From positions 1 to 31,753 of the forward strand of contig CALHTM010000003.1 in NCBI GenBank assembly GCA_938039975.1: DNA of 31,753 nt. Reading direction: 5' to 3'. A program made the translations under genes and the position numbers. The stretch is from an uncultured Candidatus Saccharibacteria bacterium. GTDB lineage: Bacteria > Patescibacteriota > Saccharimonadia > Saccharimonadales > Saccharimonadaceae. Under the pieces are notes generated by a model that did no database searches, was not told the DNA's origin, and was given only the letters and a program-made list of their open reading frames with translations. This document shows, in pieces, positions 1 through 7,752 of this stretch; position 1 is the first letter of the stretch, and every line of letters starts with the position of its first letter.

Positions 1-14
1 TGAATACGGCATGG

Positions 15-37
15 TATAATGGAATTCAGGAGGGCGC
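15..37 (+). promoter_or_regulatory. Extended -10 promoter element and RBS
   Basis: TGgTATAAT (extended -10; hexamer at 15-20) is followed by a Shine-Dalgarno AGGAGGG at 28-34, four bases before the ATG at 38. Any -35 lies outside the window. Confidence 0.5.
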
Positions 38-511
38 ATGGCACTAACTAATGACGACAAGCAATGGATTAAAGAAGCAATTGTTGAAGGCGTTAACGGA
101 GCGTTGGAGACAATTGTACTACCGCGATTTGACGCAGTCGAAGCAGATATATCGGAATTGAAAAGAGATGTCTCTGGGCTGAAAGAAGATGTCTCTAGTT
201 TGAAAAGCGACATGCACGAGGTCAAAAGCCGGCTCGACAGTGTTGAGAGTGATATTCGCGAAGTCAAGGATCGACTTAACGGTGTTGAAAGCGAGATGCG
301 CGAGGTCAAAAATCGACTCGGGCGAGTTGAAGGCGAGCTGCAAGCGCTTACTAACGATATTGAAGAAATATACGACGTTATTTATGGCAAGCCGAACAAA
401 ACCCTGATGAGCGCTAGCTTCGCCAAGATGTCGTCAAAAGAAAAGCTGCTAGTCATTAACGAAGAATTGTTAAAAATAGCGAAAGATACGGGCGTTGTTT
501 TGCCGCGCTAA
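38..511 (+). CDS. Coiled-coil hypothetical protein
   Basis: 157 aa, function unknown. Residues about 30-110 form an almost continuous coiled coil built from an imperfect 11-residue repeat of the type LxxVExDxxEVKxRL, occurring about six to seven times (for example VSGLKEDVSSLKSD, LDSVESDIREVKDR, LNGVESEMREVKNR). There is no signal peptide or membrane segment, so it is probably cytoplasmic and oligomeric. The C-terminal 40 residues are a short mixed-charge globular tail. The start is supported by AGGAGGG and an extended -10 just upstream. The repeat resembles the rod regions of many unrelated proteins, so no function should be inferred from similarity to the repeat alone. Confidence 0.75.
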   Translation: MALTNDDKQWIKEAIVEGVNGALETIVLPRFDAVEADISELKRDVSGLKEDVSSLKSDMHEVKSRLDSVESDIREVKDRLNGVESEMREVKNRLGRVEGELQALTNDIEEIYDVIYGKPNKTLMSASFAKMSSKEKLLVINEELLKIAKDTGVVLPR

Positions 512-582
512 AAAGCGATCGTATAGAAACTTATAATCTAATACATCAATCTACAAAGACAATATTAAGACCTTAATTTAAG

Positions 583-1239
583 ATGATTCGATTTTATTTA
601 CAAAAACTAGTTCGCGATAAAGTCGTGAAAAAATGTCTGGACGACGAGGAGGTTTTACATACGGAGTACCGCATATTAGACAAACAAGAGTTTCGCCGCG
701 AGTTGCTCCGCAAGGTTCACGAGGAGGCGGACGAAATTCCGCTGGACGATAATCAGCGTGATGAATCGCTCAAAGAGTTGGCTGATTTGCAGGAAGTCGT
801 TGACGCACTGCACCAGGATTTTGGCTTTTCTATAGAACAAGTCCAAGAGGAAATGGCGCGTAAAAAGCAAGATAAGGGCGGCTTTGACAAACGACATTAC
901 ATTAAATATCATGATTTGGCTGATGATAGTAAATGGGTGGAAATCTTCCGCGCTCAGCCAGAGAAGTATCGCGAAGAAGCTGCGGATAGCAAAGAACGGA
1001 GCCGTTACGCGAAAATCAGCAAGGGCACGTACAAGCATAGCAAGTCAAGCAAGCTATACGAAGTGATTGGCCTCGCCTTAGAAACTGAGACGGAAGAGCT
1101 CCTAGTAATTTACCGGCCTCTCTATGAAAATGAATACGAATTATTCGCCCGCCCTGCTAGTATGTTTACGGAAACAGTAGTACTAGATGGGAAACCTGTA
1201 CCGCGATTTCGGAAAATAAATTCTAAAATTAAGGCGTAA
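583..1239 (+). CDS. MazG-like NTP pyrophosphohydrolase fused to a DUF1653 domain
   Basis: 218 aa, two domains. Residues 5-110 resemble the all-alpha MazG/phosphoribosyl-ATP pyrophosphohydrolase-like family: KLVRDKV at the N terminus, a metal-binding pair E48xxE51, then E65xxD68, and the closing KGGFDKRHYI motif. Members remove unwanted nucleoside triphosphates or act on related substrates. Residues about 145-212 match DUF1653: YKHSKSSKLYEVIGLA, a central VIYRPLYE and a final PRFRKI. The gene lies two bases before an ITPase-like gene, so both probably serve nucleotide-pool sanitation. A TATAAT at 532-537 could be its -10. The substrate cannot be told from sequence, and DUF1653 has no assigned function that I know of. 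Confidence 0.75.
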   Translation: MIRFYLQKLVRDKVVKKCLDDEEVLHTEYRILDKQEFRRELLRKVHEEADEIPLDDNQRDESLKELADLQEVVDALHQDFGFSIEQVQEEMARKKQDKGGFDKRHYIKYHDLADDSKWVEIFRAQPEKYREEAADSKERSRYAKISKGTYKHSKSSKLYEVIGLALETETEELLVIYRPLYENEYELFARPASMFTETVVLDGKPVPRFRKINSKIKA

Positions 1240-1241
1240 GT

Positions 1242-1817
1242 GTGATAAAGATAATCACTTTTATCACTGGCAACCAGCACAAACTTGAAGAAGCCAAGTC
1301 GGTTCTGAAAGATTATAGTATTGTTGTTGAGCCGCTGCAAATTGACATTGATGAAATCCAGCATCATGATCCGCTGAAGATTACCGAAGCGAAAGTTAAG
1401 TCGGCGTACGAAAAAGCAGGCCAGCCAGTTGTCGTTAACGATAGCAGCTGGGAAATTCCAGCACTCGGCGGCTTTCCGGGTGGTTATATGAAGGACGTTG
1501 CTAATTGGTTTACAGCTGAAGATTTTTTGGCTTTGATGAAAGATAAAAATGATCGGAGAATTATATTGCATGACGTCGTGGCGTATTTTGATGGCGAGCA
1601 ATTAAAGCTGTTTATATCTGATCAAACTGGCGTGTTTATAAATGAGCCGCACGGCGAAGGAACATCAATGAATCAGGTTGTGTCGATGGAGGATAGCGGC
1701 GGGTTAACGATTGCTGAAGAATTTGCGCTCCGTCATGACGGCGCGGAGATTAACCCTGCTCATTTTCAACATTGGCAGAAATTTGGCGAATGGTTTACTG
1801 CTCGCGACAACGATTAG
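1242..1817 (+). CDS. RdgB/HAM1 (ITPase)-like non-canonical NTP pyrophosphatase
   Basis: 191 aa, close to the usual ITPase-like length. The family hydrolyses deaminated purine NTPs (ITP, XTP) to monophosphates, keeping them out of DNA and RNA. Visible marks are the N-terminal FITGNQHKLEEAK (family (T/S)xNxxKxxE), VVVNDSSWEIPALGGFPGGY (family EDSGLxVxALxGxPGxYS, here with NDSS instead of EDSG), and a C-terminal FALRHDGA in place of the usual MSHRxxA. The altered acidic motif makes the exact substrate uncertain. The start is GTG, two bases after the upstream stop, implying a two-gene operon with the MazG-like gene. Confidence 0.75.
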   Translation: MIKIITFITGNQHKLEEAKSVLKDYSIVVEPLQIDIDEIQHHDPLKITEAKVKSAYEKAGQPVVVNDSSWEIPALGGFPGGYMKDVANWFTAEDFLALMKDKNDRRIILHDVVAYFDGEQLKLFISDQTGVFINEPHGEGTSMNQVVSMEDSGGLTIAEEFALRHDGAEINPAHFQHWQKFGEWFTARDND

Positions 1818-1831
1818 CTACCGCAATGGTG

Positions 1832-1844
1832 TATAATTCATCAT
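1832..1844 (+). promoter_or_regulatory. -10 element placed for leaderless transcription
   Basis: TATAAT at 1832-1837 lies seven bases before the ATG at 1845, so transcription would start at or next to the start codon. No Shine-Dalgarno is present. Confidence 0.5.
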
Positions 1845-2540
1845 ATGAATAAGCTTAAGAAGCCGAAACTTTACTGCTTTTCGCCGCCAGTGATGTTGGC
1901 AACGCTGGCGATTGAAATTACTTTGGCAATTTATACGTTTTGGCGCTATAAGCTAAACGCCGTGACGAGGATTACTATGGCGCTGCTCGTCTGTCTGGCG
2001 CTATTTCAGTGGGCTGAGTATAATGTCTGTGAAGGTACAATTTTTCTTGATAGCCTAGGCTGGGCGAAGCTTGGTTATGTGGCGATTACTATGCTGCCGC
2101 CTCTGGGTATTCATTTGATTTATCAACTTTCTGGCGATAAAAAGCGCTGGATTCCGGTTCTAGGTTATATTTTGGCAGCACTATTCGTCGGCTATTTCTT
2201 ATTGGAAGCTGACGGTGTAAAAGCTGGCGCTTGCTTAGGCAATTACGTAATCTTTGAGAATCGCGATGAATTTTATCCGATTTATGCGGGATACTATTAT
2301 GGTTTGCTGATTACTGCTATTGTATACGCTTACACCCAAAGTAAAGCTGCGGCAAAAAATATTCGCCAATCTCTGTACTCGCTAATGATTGGCTATGTCT
2401 TGTTTATGGTGCCAACAACCTTTGTCAATATCGTAGATCCGTCGACAATTTCCGGCATTCCGTCGATTATGTGCGGTTTCGCAGTGCTGTTAGCGGCAAG
2501 TTTAGAGGGCAAGGTCTTACCAGAATACTTTGATAAATAA
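1845..2540 (+). CDS. Seven-helix integral membrane protein, unknown function
   Basis: 231 aa. Hydrophobic segments are visible at about residues 12-33, 40-57, 72-95, 103-120, 145-163, 176-196 and 203-220, with a positively charged N terminus (MNKLKKPK). The layout recalls the seven-helix sensory module found at the N terminus of some histidine kinases, but no kinase domain follows, so this is only a resemblance. Three cysteines (C61 or so, C130, C210) are spread over loops and helices. The gene appears monocistronic, between the ITPase-like gene and the ribosomal promoter, and is probably read from a leaderless transcript (TATAAT seven bases upstream). Confidence 0.65.
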   Translation: MNKLKKPKLYCFSPPVMLATLAIEITLAIYTFWRYKLNAVTRITMALLVCLALFQWAEYNVCEGTIFLDSLGWAKLGYVAITMLPPLGIHLIYQLSGDKKRWIPVLGYILAALFVGYFLLEADGVKAGACLGNYVIFENRDEFYPIYAGYYYGLLITAIVYAYTQSKAAAKNIRQSLYSLMIGYVLFMVPTTFVNIVDPSTISGIPSIMCGFAVLLAASLEGKVLPEYFDK

Positions 2541-2552
2541 GGCTGCGCGATA

Positions 2553-2582
2553 TTGACGAGTTGTAACTAGACGTGCTATAAT
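2553..2582 (+). promoter_or_regulatory. Promoter of the S10 ribosomal operon
   Basis: TTGACG (2553-2558), an 18-base spacer and TATAAT (2577-2582). This leaves a 5' leader of about 110 nt before rplC. Confidence 0.75.
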
Positions 2583-2596
2583 AGTAGATGTAATTC

Positions 2597-2610
2597 TATT
2601 ACGCGTAATA
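2597..2610. promoter_or_regulatory. Perfect 14-base palindrome in the ribosomal leader
   Basis: TATTACGCGTAATA reads identically on both strands and begins about eight bases after the predicted transcription start. It could be an operator or an RNA hairpin. No regulator is identified. Confidence 0.4.
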
Positions 2611-2697
2611 TTAAACTTATAAGACTCGCGCGAATTGGCAAGTCCGGGCAACGGATACTACCAGCCGCCGAGGCTTTTAAATGGGAGCAAGAGGGCA

Positions 2698-3309
2698 ATG
2701 AAAGCACTTTTCGGTACCAAAATTGGTATGACCCAAATCATTGGCGAGGACGGCACCACTATTCCGGTGACGCTGATCCAAGCCGGCCCGATGACTGTGA
2801 CTCAGGTCAAGTCTGTCGAAACCGACGGCTACAACGCAGTCCAGGTGGCATATGGTACGGGTAAGAACCTGAGCAAGGCCGTGGCTGGACATGTCAAACC
2901 AGCCGGTGTGACCCCGAAAAAAATCGGGGAAATTCGTGTTGACGAACTTGGCGAAGTCAAGGTCGGCGACACATGGAACGTCTCGGAGTTTGAGCTCGGC
3001 GACGTTATTGATGCTACAGGCATCAGCAAGGGTAAAGGTTGGGCTGGCACTATCAAGCGGCACAACTTCAAACGCCACCGCAAAACCCACGGCGGCAAGG
3101 GTAACACTCGCAAAGTCGGTTCAATCGGCAGCATGTACCCGCAAAAAATATTCAAAGGCAAGCGTATGGCCGGACACATGGGCGCCGAACAGGTCACTGT
3201 CAAGAACCTGAAAGTCGCTTATATCTCGGTTGAAGACAACTTGATTGGTGTCAAGGGCGCAGTGCCAGGTCCTAAGAAGGGCTTAATCAAATTAGGAGGT
3301 GCTAAGTAA
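2698..3309 (+). CDS. rplC: 50S ribosomal protein L3 (uL3)
   Basis: 203 aa, normal length. It organises the 3' domain of 23S rRNA near the peptidyl transferase centre. MKALFGTKIGMTQI at the start and KRHNFKRHRKTHGG plus GSIGSMYPQKIFKGKRMAGHMG in two adjoining stretches are typical L3 signatures. The frame is open 63 bases further upstream (from a TTG at 2635), but the ATG at 2698 matches the conserved N terminus and follows a purine-rich AGAGGG. It is the first gene of the operon. rpsJ (S10), which precedes rplC in most bacteria, is not upstream here. Confidence 0.97.
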   Translation: MKALFGTKIGMTQIIGEDGTTIPVTLIQAGPMTVTQVKSVETDGYNAVQVAYGTGKNLSKAVAGHVKPAGVTPKKIGEIRVDELGEVKVGDTWNVSEFELGDVIDATGISKGKGWAGTIKRHNFKRHRKTHGGKGNTRKVGSIGSMYPQKIFKGKRMAGHMGAEQVTVKNLKVAYISVEDNLIGVKGAVPGPKKGLIKLGGAK

Positions 3310-3929
3310 TGGCTGAATCAACCAAGCCAGCAAAAGCAGCCTTGCCAAAGAGTGTGTTTGAGGTTGACGTACCAAACCACGAGCTGCTAAAACTTGCGTA
3401 CGACGCGTTTTTGGCCAACAGCCGCCAGGCAAGTGCTACCACCAAAACCCGCGGCGAAGTTCGCGGCGGCGGCAAGAAACCGTGGAAACAAAAAGGAACC
3501 GGCCGAGCACGTTTTGGCTCGACCCGCAACCCAATCTGGCGCCACGGTGGTATCGTTTTCGGGCCGCGCGGCAACGAAAACTACAGCAAGAAACTATCCA
3601 AGACTAGCAAGCACGTCGCTTTGCGCCAAGCTTTGACACTCGCCAACCAAGATAAGAAAATCTTAGTCAGCGATATCAAAACTACCGGCAAAACCACTGA
3701 AGTCGCTAAATTCCTCGCCGCCAAGAAATGCAGCGAGAAAGACCGTGTTCTACTCGTCGTCGACGAAAAGACTCCAGAACTGATGCGCGCTACAAACAAC
3801 TTAGCCAATGCCCTCTTGGTGCGCGCGCAATACCTCAGCGTTTACTACATCTTGAACGCCGACAAAATCGTAATGACACCGGCTGCCGTTAAAGCTGTCG
3901 AGGCGTGGCTAGCAAAGGAGGCGAAGTAG
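3309..3929 (+). CDS. rplD: 50S ribosomal protein L4 (uL4)
   Basis: 206 aa. L4 binds 23S rRNA domain I and its extended loop lines the exit tunnel; in E. coli it also autoregulates the S10 operon. The tunnel loop is recognisable (TKTRGEVRGGGKKPWKQKGT followed by GRARFGSTRNPIWRHGGIVFGP), and the C-terminal domain ends in the usual alpha/beta fold with ILNADKIVMTPAAV. The ATG overlaps the rplC stop by one base (TAATG), and the SD is AGGAGG in the last codons of rplC. Confidence 0.97.
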   Translation: MAESTKPAKAALPKSVFEVDVPNHELLKLAYDAFLANSRQASATTKTRGEVRGGGKKPWKQKGTGRARFGSTRNPIWRHGGIVFGPRGNENYSKKLSKTSKHVALRQALTLANQDKKILVSDIKTTGKTTEVAKFLAAKKCSEKDRVLLVVDEKTPELMRATNNLANALLVRAQYLSVYYILNADKIVMTPAAVKAVEAWLAKEAK

Positions 3930-4249
3930 TGAAACTCGTATTAGTCACTCCGCGCGTCAGCGAGAAAGCTTACCGGCTAGTTACCAACGAAAATACTTAC
4001 ATTTTCGATGTGCCGATGAGCGCTAACAAAAACGAAATCAAAGCGGCCGTCGAAGCGCAATTCGAAGGCGTCAAAGTTGCCAAAGTAACGACGCTCGTTC
4101 AAAGCGGCAAAGCCGTTCGCTTCTCGCGCGGCAAAAACCGCTACCCTGGCACTACTCATCGCCAGGACAGCAAAAAGGCTTACGTTCGCCTGAGCGAAGG
4201 TAAAATCAAAGTATTTGAGCAAGAAGAAGTCAAGGAGGATAAGAAGTAA
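3929..4249 (+). CDS. rplW: 50S ribosomal protein L23 (uL23)
   Basis: 106 aa. It sits at the tunnel exit and docks trigger factor and SRP. The core begins LVLVTPRVSEKAY and contains NKNEIKAAVEAQFEGVKVAKV, typical of L23. The frame can be opened earlier (GTG at 3905), but GTG at 3929 fits the family N terminus, overlaps the rplD stop (TAGTG) and follows AGGAGG at 3916-3921. A short acidic/lysine tail (EQEEVKEDKK) ends the protein. Confidence 0.95.
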   Translation: MKLVLVTPRVSEKAYRLVTNENTYIFDVPMSANKNEIKAAVEAQFEGVKVAKVTTLVQSGKAVRFSRGKNRYPGTTHRQDSKKAYVRLSEGKIKVFEQEEVKEDKK

Positions 4250-5085
4250 TGGCTGTCAAGCAATACAACCCAACCACTCCTGCCCGTCGCGGTATGACTT
4301 CGCAGGATCTCAGCGAGGTAACTACTCGTAAACCGTTGAAAAGTTTGGTTAAAGCTGGCAAGCAAAAAGCTGGCCGTAACAATACCGGCAAAATCACCGT
4401 GCGCCATCGCGGCGGCGGCGTCAAGCGGCATTATCGTTTAGTTAATCATGCTATGCCAGCCAATATGACTTTGACTGTTGAAGAAATTGAGTACGACCCA
4501 GGTCGCAGCGCTCGTATCGCCCGCGTCAAAGATCAGCACGGCTTGTACCACTACATTCTAGCAGATACCGCCATGACTAAAGGCGCAGTCATCAAAACTG
4601 GCGCTGATGCTCCTGTCGAGGCTAGCAACCGCATGCCGCTAGCTAGTATTCCAGTTGGTACGCAGATTTACGCTATTGAGATTAATCCAGGCCGCGGCGC
4701 CCAAATGGTTCGCTCGGCTGGTACTAAGGCTCAATTGATGGCTAAAGAAGGCAATTACGCCATGGTGCGTATGCCATCAGGCGAAGTTCGCAGGTTCCGC
4801 TTGGAATGCGAAGCTAGTCTCGGCGTAGTCGGCAATGTCCAGCATCAGAACGTCAAGCTTGGCTCGGCTGGCCGCCGCCGCCGCATGGGTTGGCGCCCAA
4901 GCGTCCATGGTAAAGCTATGAACCCAGCCGATCACCCAATGGGTGGCGGTGAAGGCAAGACCGGTCCTGGCCGCATCCCGAAGACGCCGTGGGGCAAGCC
5001 AGCAATCGGCTTCAAGACCCGCCGCCGCAAATCAACTAATAAGATGATTGTCCGCAGTCGTCACGAAGCTAAGAGGAAGAGGTAA
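4249..5085 (+). CDS. rplB: 50S ribosomal protein L2 (uL2)
   Basis: 278 aa, standard length. It is needed for subunit association and peptidyl transferase activity. N-terminal RRGMTSQDLSEVT, NNTGKITVRHRGGGVKRHYR, and the C-terminal GWRPSVHGKAMNPADHPMGGG motif, which carries the conserved histidine associated with catalysis, are all intact. It overlaps rplW by one base and is followed two bases later by rpsS. Confidence 0.98.
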   Translation: MAVKQYNPTTPARRGMTSQDLSEVTTRKPLKSLVKAGKQKAGRNNTGKITVRHRGGGVKRHYRLVNHAMPANMTLTVEEIEYDPGRSARIARVKDQHGLYHYILADTAMTKGAVIKTGADAPVEASNRMPLASIPVGTQIYAIEINPGRGAQMVRSAGTKAQLMAKEGNYAMVRMPSGEVRRFRLECEASLGVVGNVQHQNVKLGSAGRRRRMGWRPSVHGKAMNPADHPMGGGEGKTGPGRIPKTPWGKPAIGFKTRRRKSTNKMIVRSRHEAKRKR

Positions 5086-5087
5086 TT

Positions 5088-5354
5088 ATGAGTCGTTCAC
5101 TCAAAAAAGGCCCATTCGTCGACGCGAAGCTTGCCAAAAAAGTGGCAGCGCTGAAAGTTGGCGACCGCACCGTGATAAAAACCTGGGCACGCAGCAGCAC
5201 GATCACACCAGAGATGGTCGGGTTCACTTTTGCAGTGCACAATGGTCGCGTACACGTACCGGTGCTTATTACTGAAAATATGGTTGGCCATAAACTCGGC
5301 GAGTTTAGTCCGACCCGCAAGTTCCGCAAGCACGGTGGAAAGGATAAGAAATAA
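5088..5354 (+). CDS. rpsS: 30S ribosomal protein S19 (uS19)
   Basis: 88 aa. It forms part of the head of the small subunit with S13. MSRSLKKGPFVD and VGHKLGEFSPTRKFRKHGG are diagnostic. The ATG lies two bases after the rplB stop with a GAGGAAGAGG run as RBS, and the stop overlaps the next ATG (TAATG). Confidence 0.97.
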   Translation: MSRSLKKGPFVDAKLAKKVAALKVGDRTVIKTWARSSTITPEMVGFTFAVHNGRVHVPVLITENMVGHKLGEFSPTRKFRKHGGKDKK

Positions 5355-5779
5355 TGGCCGAAGCAACTATTCACACAGTTCGCGCGATGATCAAAGGTGT
5401 CGACCAAGCACCGCGCAAAGTCAGTCTAGTCGCCGCCTTGGTGCGCGGCCGCAGCGTTGCCGACGCCGAAGTTATCCTTGACCACACGCCGAAGCGCGCC
5501 GCTCTGGCTGTCAAGAAAGCCATCAAAAGCGCTGCCGCTAACGCTGTCGAGAATCACGGCTTAGACGCTAAAAGCTTAGAAATCACCACTCTTAGCGTTA
5601 CTGCTGGTTCGCGTATGCGCCGCTACAAACCAGCTTCGCGCGGACGTGCCTTGCCGTTCGAGAAAAAATCGAGCCACATTCTAGTCGAGGTCTCGGGCGT
5701 CGAGAAAGTTATCAAGAAACCTGCCAAGAAGACCGAAGCAAAAGCTGTTAAGCCAGCAGAAAAAGAGGAGAAGAAATAA
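5354..5779 (+). CDS. rplV: 50S ribosomal protein L22 (uL22) with lysine-rich tail
   Basis: 141 aa. L22 binds all 23S domains; its beta hairpin lines the tunnel. IKGVDQAPRKVSLVAALVRG and SRMRRYKPASRGRALPFEKK (hairpin tip and basic strand) are typical. About 30 extra residues at the C terminus are rich in Lys/Ala/Glu (KKPAKKTEAKAVKPAEKEEK), longer than the E. coli protein (110 aa). It overlaps rpsS by one base and abuts rpsC exactly. Confidence 0.96.
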   Translation: MAEATIHTVRAMIKGVDQAPRKVSLVAALVRGRSVADAEVILDHTPKRAALAVKKAIKSAAANAVENHGLDAKSLEITTLSVTAGSRMRRYKPASRGRALPFEKKSSHILVEVSGVEKVIKKPAKKTEAKAVKPAEKEEKK

Positions 5780-6421
5780 ATGGGACAGAAAGTTAACCCG
5801 TTGAGCTTCCGCCTTCAAACCAGCAAAGCTTGGAACTCGCGCTGGTTCGCCAGCAAGAAAGACTTTGCGGTTTGGCTAGCCGAAGACGGCAAGATCCGCG
5901 ACTTGATCGAGAAGAAATTCTCATCGCGCCCGACAATCGCTAAAGTCGAAATCGAGCGTAGCGCCAATCTTGTTACTATCACCATTTACACCGCCAAAGC
6001 TGGTGTAGTGATCGGCCGTGGCGGCGCCGGTATCGCTGAGCTCAAGAAGGAAATCGAAAAAATCGTCAGCTTGCCGATTCGTATCAATGTCGAAGAAGTA
6101 CGCCGGCCAGAATTAAACGCCAAGCTGGTCGCCGAAAACATTGCGCATCAGCTAGAACGCCGCGCTAACTTCCGACGTGCTGTTAAGATGGCAATTCAAA
6201 GCAGCCGCAACGCTGGCGCCAAAGGTATCCGTATCGAAGTCGCAGGACGGCTTAACGGTGCCGAGATGAGCCGCCGCGAAAAGTTCATCGAAGGTTCAGT
6301 ACCACTGCATACGCTGCGCGCCGACGTTGATTTTCACGTCGCTCGCGCTCAAGGCCCGAACGGTACTGGTATCGTTGGTGTCAAAGTATGGATTTACAAG
6401 GGTGAAAGGAGCTTGAAGTAA
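5780..6421 (+). CDS. rpsC: 30S ribosomal protein S3 (uS3)
   Basis: 213 aa. It forms the mRNA entry channel together with S4 and S5. MGQKVNPLSFRL, the KH-domain signature VVIGRGGAGIAELKKEIEK and the C-terminal VDFHVARAQGPNGTGIVGVK identify it. It abuts the rplV stop and overlaps rplP by one base. Confidence 0.98.
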   Translation: MGQKVNPLSFRLQTSKAWNSRWFASKKDFAVWLAEDGKIRDLIEKKFSSRPTIAKVEIERSANLVTITIYTAKAGVVIGRGGAGIAELKKEIEKIVSLPIRINVEEVRRPELNAKLVAENIAHQLERRANFRRAVKMAIQSSRNAGAKGIRIEVAGRLNGAEMSRREKFIEGSVPLHTLRADVDFHVARAQGPNGTGIVGVKVWIYKGERSLK

Positions 6422-6834
6422 TGTTATTACCAAAAAAAGTTGCTCACCGCAAAGTCCGTATCGGCAAAAACCGCGGTAACGCTACGCGCTGCAACTATGT
6501 CGCGTTTGGCGACTACGGTCTGCAGAGTCTTGACAACGAGCGTATTACCAGTCGCCAGATCGAGGCAGCTCGCCAGGCGATGACTCGCTACATCAAGCGC
6601 GGCGGTAAGATTTGGATTCGCATTTTCCCGCACACGCCAGTCACCAAAAAAGCTTTAGGCTTGAAAATGGGCGGCGGCAAAGGCAACCCTGAATACTACG
6701 TCGCCAAGGTCAAAACCGGCACGGTTATGTTCGAGATGAAGGGCGTTAGCGAAGAAATCGCTCGTGAAGCTATGCGCCTCGCCGGCCACAAATTGCCAGT
6801 CCGCGTCCGATTTGTTAAGAAGGAGGAAGCATAA
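6421..6834 (+). CDS. rplP: 50S ribosomal protein L16 (uL16)
   Basis: 137 aa. It sits next to the A-site tRNA elbow. MLLPKKVAHRKVRIGK, GDYGLQSLDNERITSRQIEA, IWIRIFPHTPVTKKALGLKM and MGGGKGNPEYYVAKVKTG match the family along its length. It overlaps both neighbours by one base. Confidence 0.98.
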   Translation: MLLPKKVAHRKVRIGKNRGNATRCNYVAFGDYGLQSLDNERITSRQIEAARQAMTRYIKRGGKIWIRIFPHTPVTKKALGLKMGGGKGNPEYYVAKVKTGTVMFEMKGVSEEIAREAMRLAGHKLPVRVRFVKKEEA

Positions 6835-7061
6835 TGGCCGAAACCAAGAAAACCGCCAAGACCGCCAGTGTCGTCAAATCAATCGACAAACTGCGCGCTG
6901 AATTAGCCGCCAAGCGCCAGCAATTGCTCGACAGCTGCCGCAGCCACAAAGCCGGCGAGCTCGTCAATCCGCGCGCCCTAGGCCAGATTCGCAAAGAAAT
7001 CGCGCGTCTACTCACCGCGATCCGTGCGCAAGAGTTAGCAGCAGAACAGGAGAATAAGTAA
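6834..7061 (+). CDS. rpmC: 50S ribosomal protein L29 (uL29)
   Basis: 75 aa, two-helix protein at the tunnel exit beside L23. The helical core LRAELAAKRQQLLDSCRSHKAG followed by LVNPRALGQIRKEIARLLTAIR is typical, preceded by a charged ~15-residue extension (AETKKTAKTASVVK). It overlaps rplP and rpsQ by one base each. Confidence 0.93.
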   Translation: MAETKKTAKTASVVKSIDKLRAELAAKRQQLLDSCRSHKAGELVNPRALGQIRKEIARLLTAIRAQELAAEQENK

Positions 7062-7384
7062 TGGCAAAGACATTGACAGGCGTCGTGACGTCAGACGCCG
7101 CCGACAAGACGATTACCGTTACCGTGACATCTCGCGAAACGCACCCGATTTACAAGAAGCAGTACACTGTGACTCGTAAATACGCCGCGCATGACGAGAA
7201 GAATGACGCTCGCAAGGGCGATACGGTACGTATCATCGAAACTCGTCCGATCAGCCGCCGCAAGAGCTTCCAGCTCGACAAAATCGTCAAGCGCTCGGTC
7301 GGCTCAGTCGAGCTCAAAAGCGACGTCAACAGCGAAGTTAACGACAAGGTCGACTACGATCACGACACCGAGGAGGAAAAATAA
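7061..7384 (+). CDS. rpsQ: 30S ribosomal protein S17 (uS17) with acidic tail
   Basis: 107 aa, longer than the usual 80-90. OB-fold protein that binds 16S rRNA. The core LTGVVTSDAADKTITVTVTS, HPIYKKQYTVTRKYAAHDE and GDTVRIIETRPISRRKSFQL is conserved. The extra C-terminal ~25 residues are acidic (NSEVNDKVDYDHDTEEE), unusual for a ribosomal protein. One-base overlaps occur on both sides. Confidence 0.96.
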   Translation: MAKTLTGVVTSDAADKTITVTVTSRETHPIYKKQYTVTRKYAAHDEKNDARKGDTVRIIETRPISRRKSFQLDKIVKRSVGSVELKSDVNSEVNDKVDYDHDTEEEK

Positions 7385-7752
7385 TGATTCAGCAAGAATC
7401 CCGCCTCAAAGTCGCTGATAACAGCGGTGCTAAAGAAGTATTGTGTATCCGCGTTCTCGGCGGTACCCGCCGCCGCTACGCCCGTGTTGGCGACGTGATT
7501 GTCTGTTCAGTCAAAGACGCCAGCCCAACCGGTAACGTCAAGAAGAAATCTGTCGTCAAGGCTGTGGTGGTTCGTACCCGCGACCAAATCCGCCGCAAAG
7601 ATGGCTCGACCATTTGCTTTGATGACAACGCCGTAGTGATTATCAACGATGACAAGCAGCCAAAGGCCACCCGCGTCTTCGGCCCAGTACCACGCGAACT
7701 ACGCGACATGGGCTACATGAAGATCGTCAGCCTGGCTCCGGAGGTACTCTAA
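7384..7752 (+). CDS. rplN: 50S ribosomal protein L14 (uL14)
   Basis: 122 aa, standard. It forms bridges to the small subunit. MIQQESRLKVADNSGAKEVL, CIRVLGGTRRRYARVGDVI and the end RVFGPVPRELRDMGYMKIVS are diagnostic. It overlaps rpsQ and rplX by one base. Confidence 0.98.
   Translation: MIQQESRLKVADNSGAKEVLCIRVLGGTRRRYARVGDVIVCSVKDASPTGNVKKKSVVKAVVVRTRDQIRRKDGSTICFDDNAVVIINDDKQPKATRVFGPVPRELRDMGYMKIVSLAPEVL

Noticed and set aside
38..511. Tandem DNA repeats in the coiled-coil gene considered as a repeat array
   Set aside because: The repeat is at protein level (11-residue period) with diverged DNA, so it is a coiled coil, not a CRISPR or satellite.
2635..2697. An N-terminal extension of rplC from TTG 2635
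   Set aside because: L3 proteins begin at the conserved MxxLxGxKxGMTQ; the extension has no RBS and lies in the leader.
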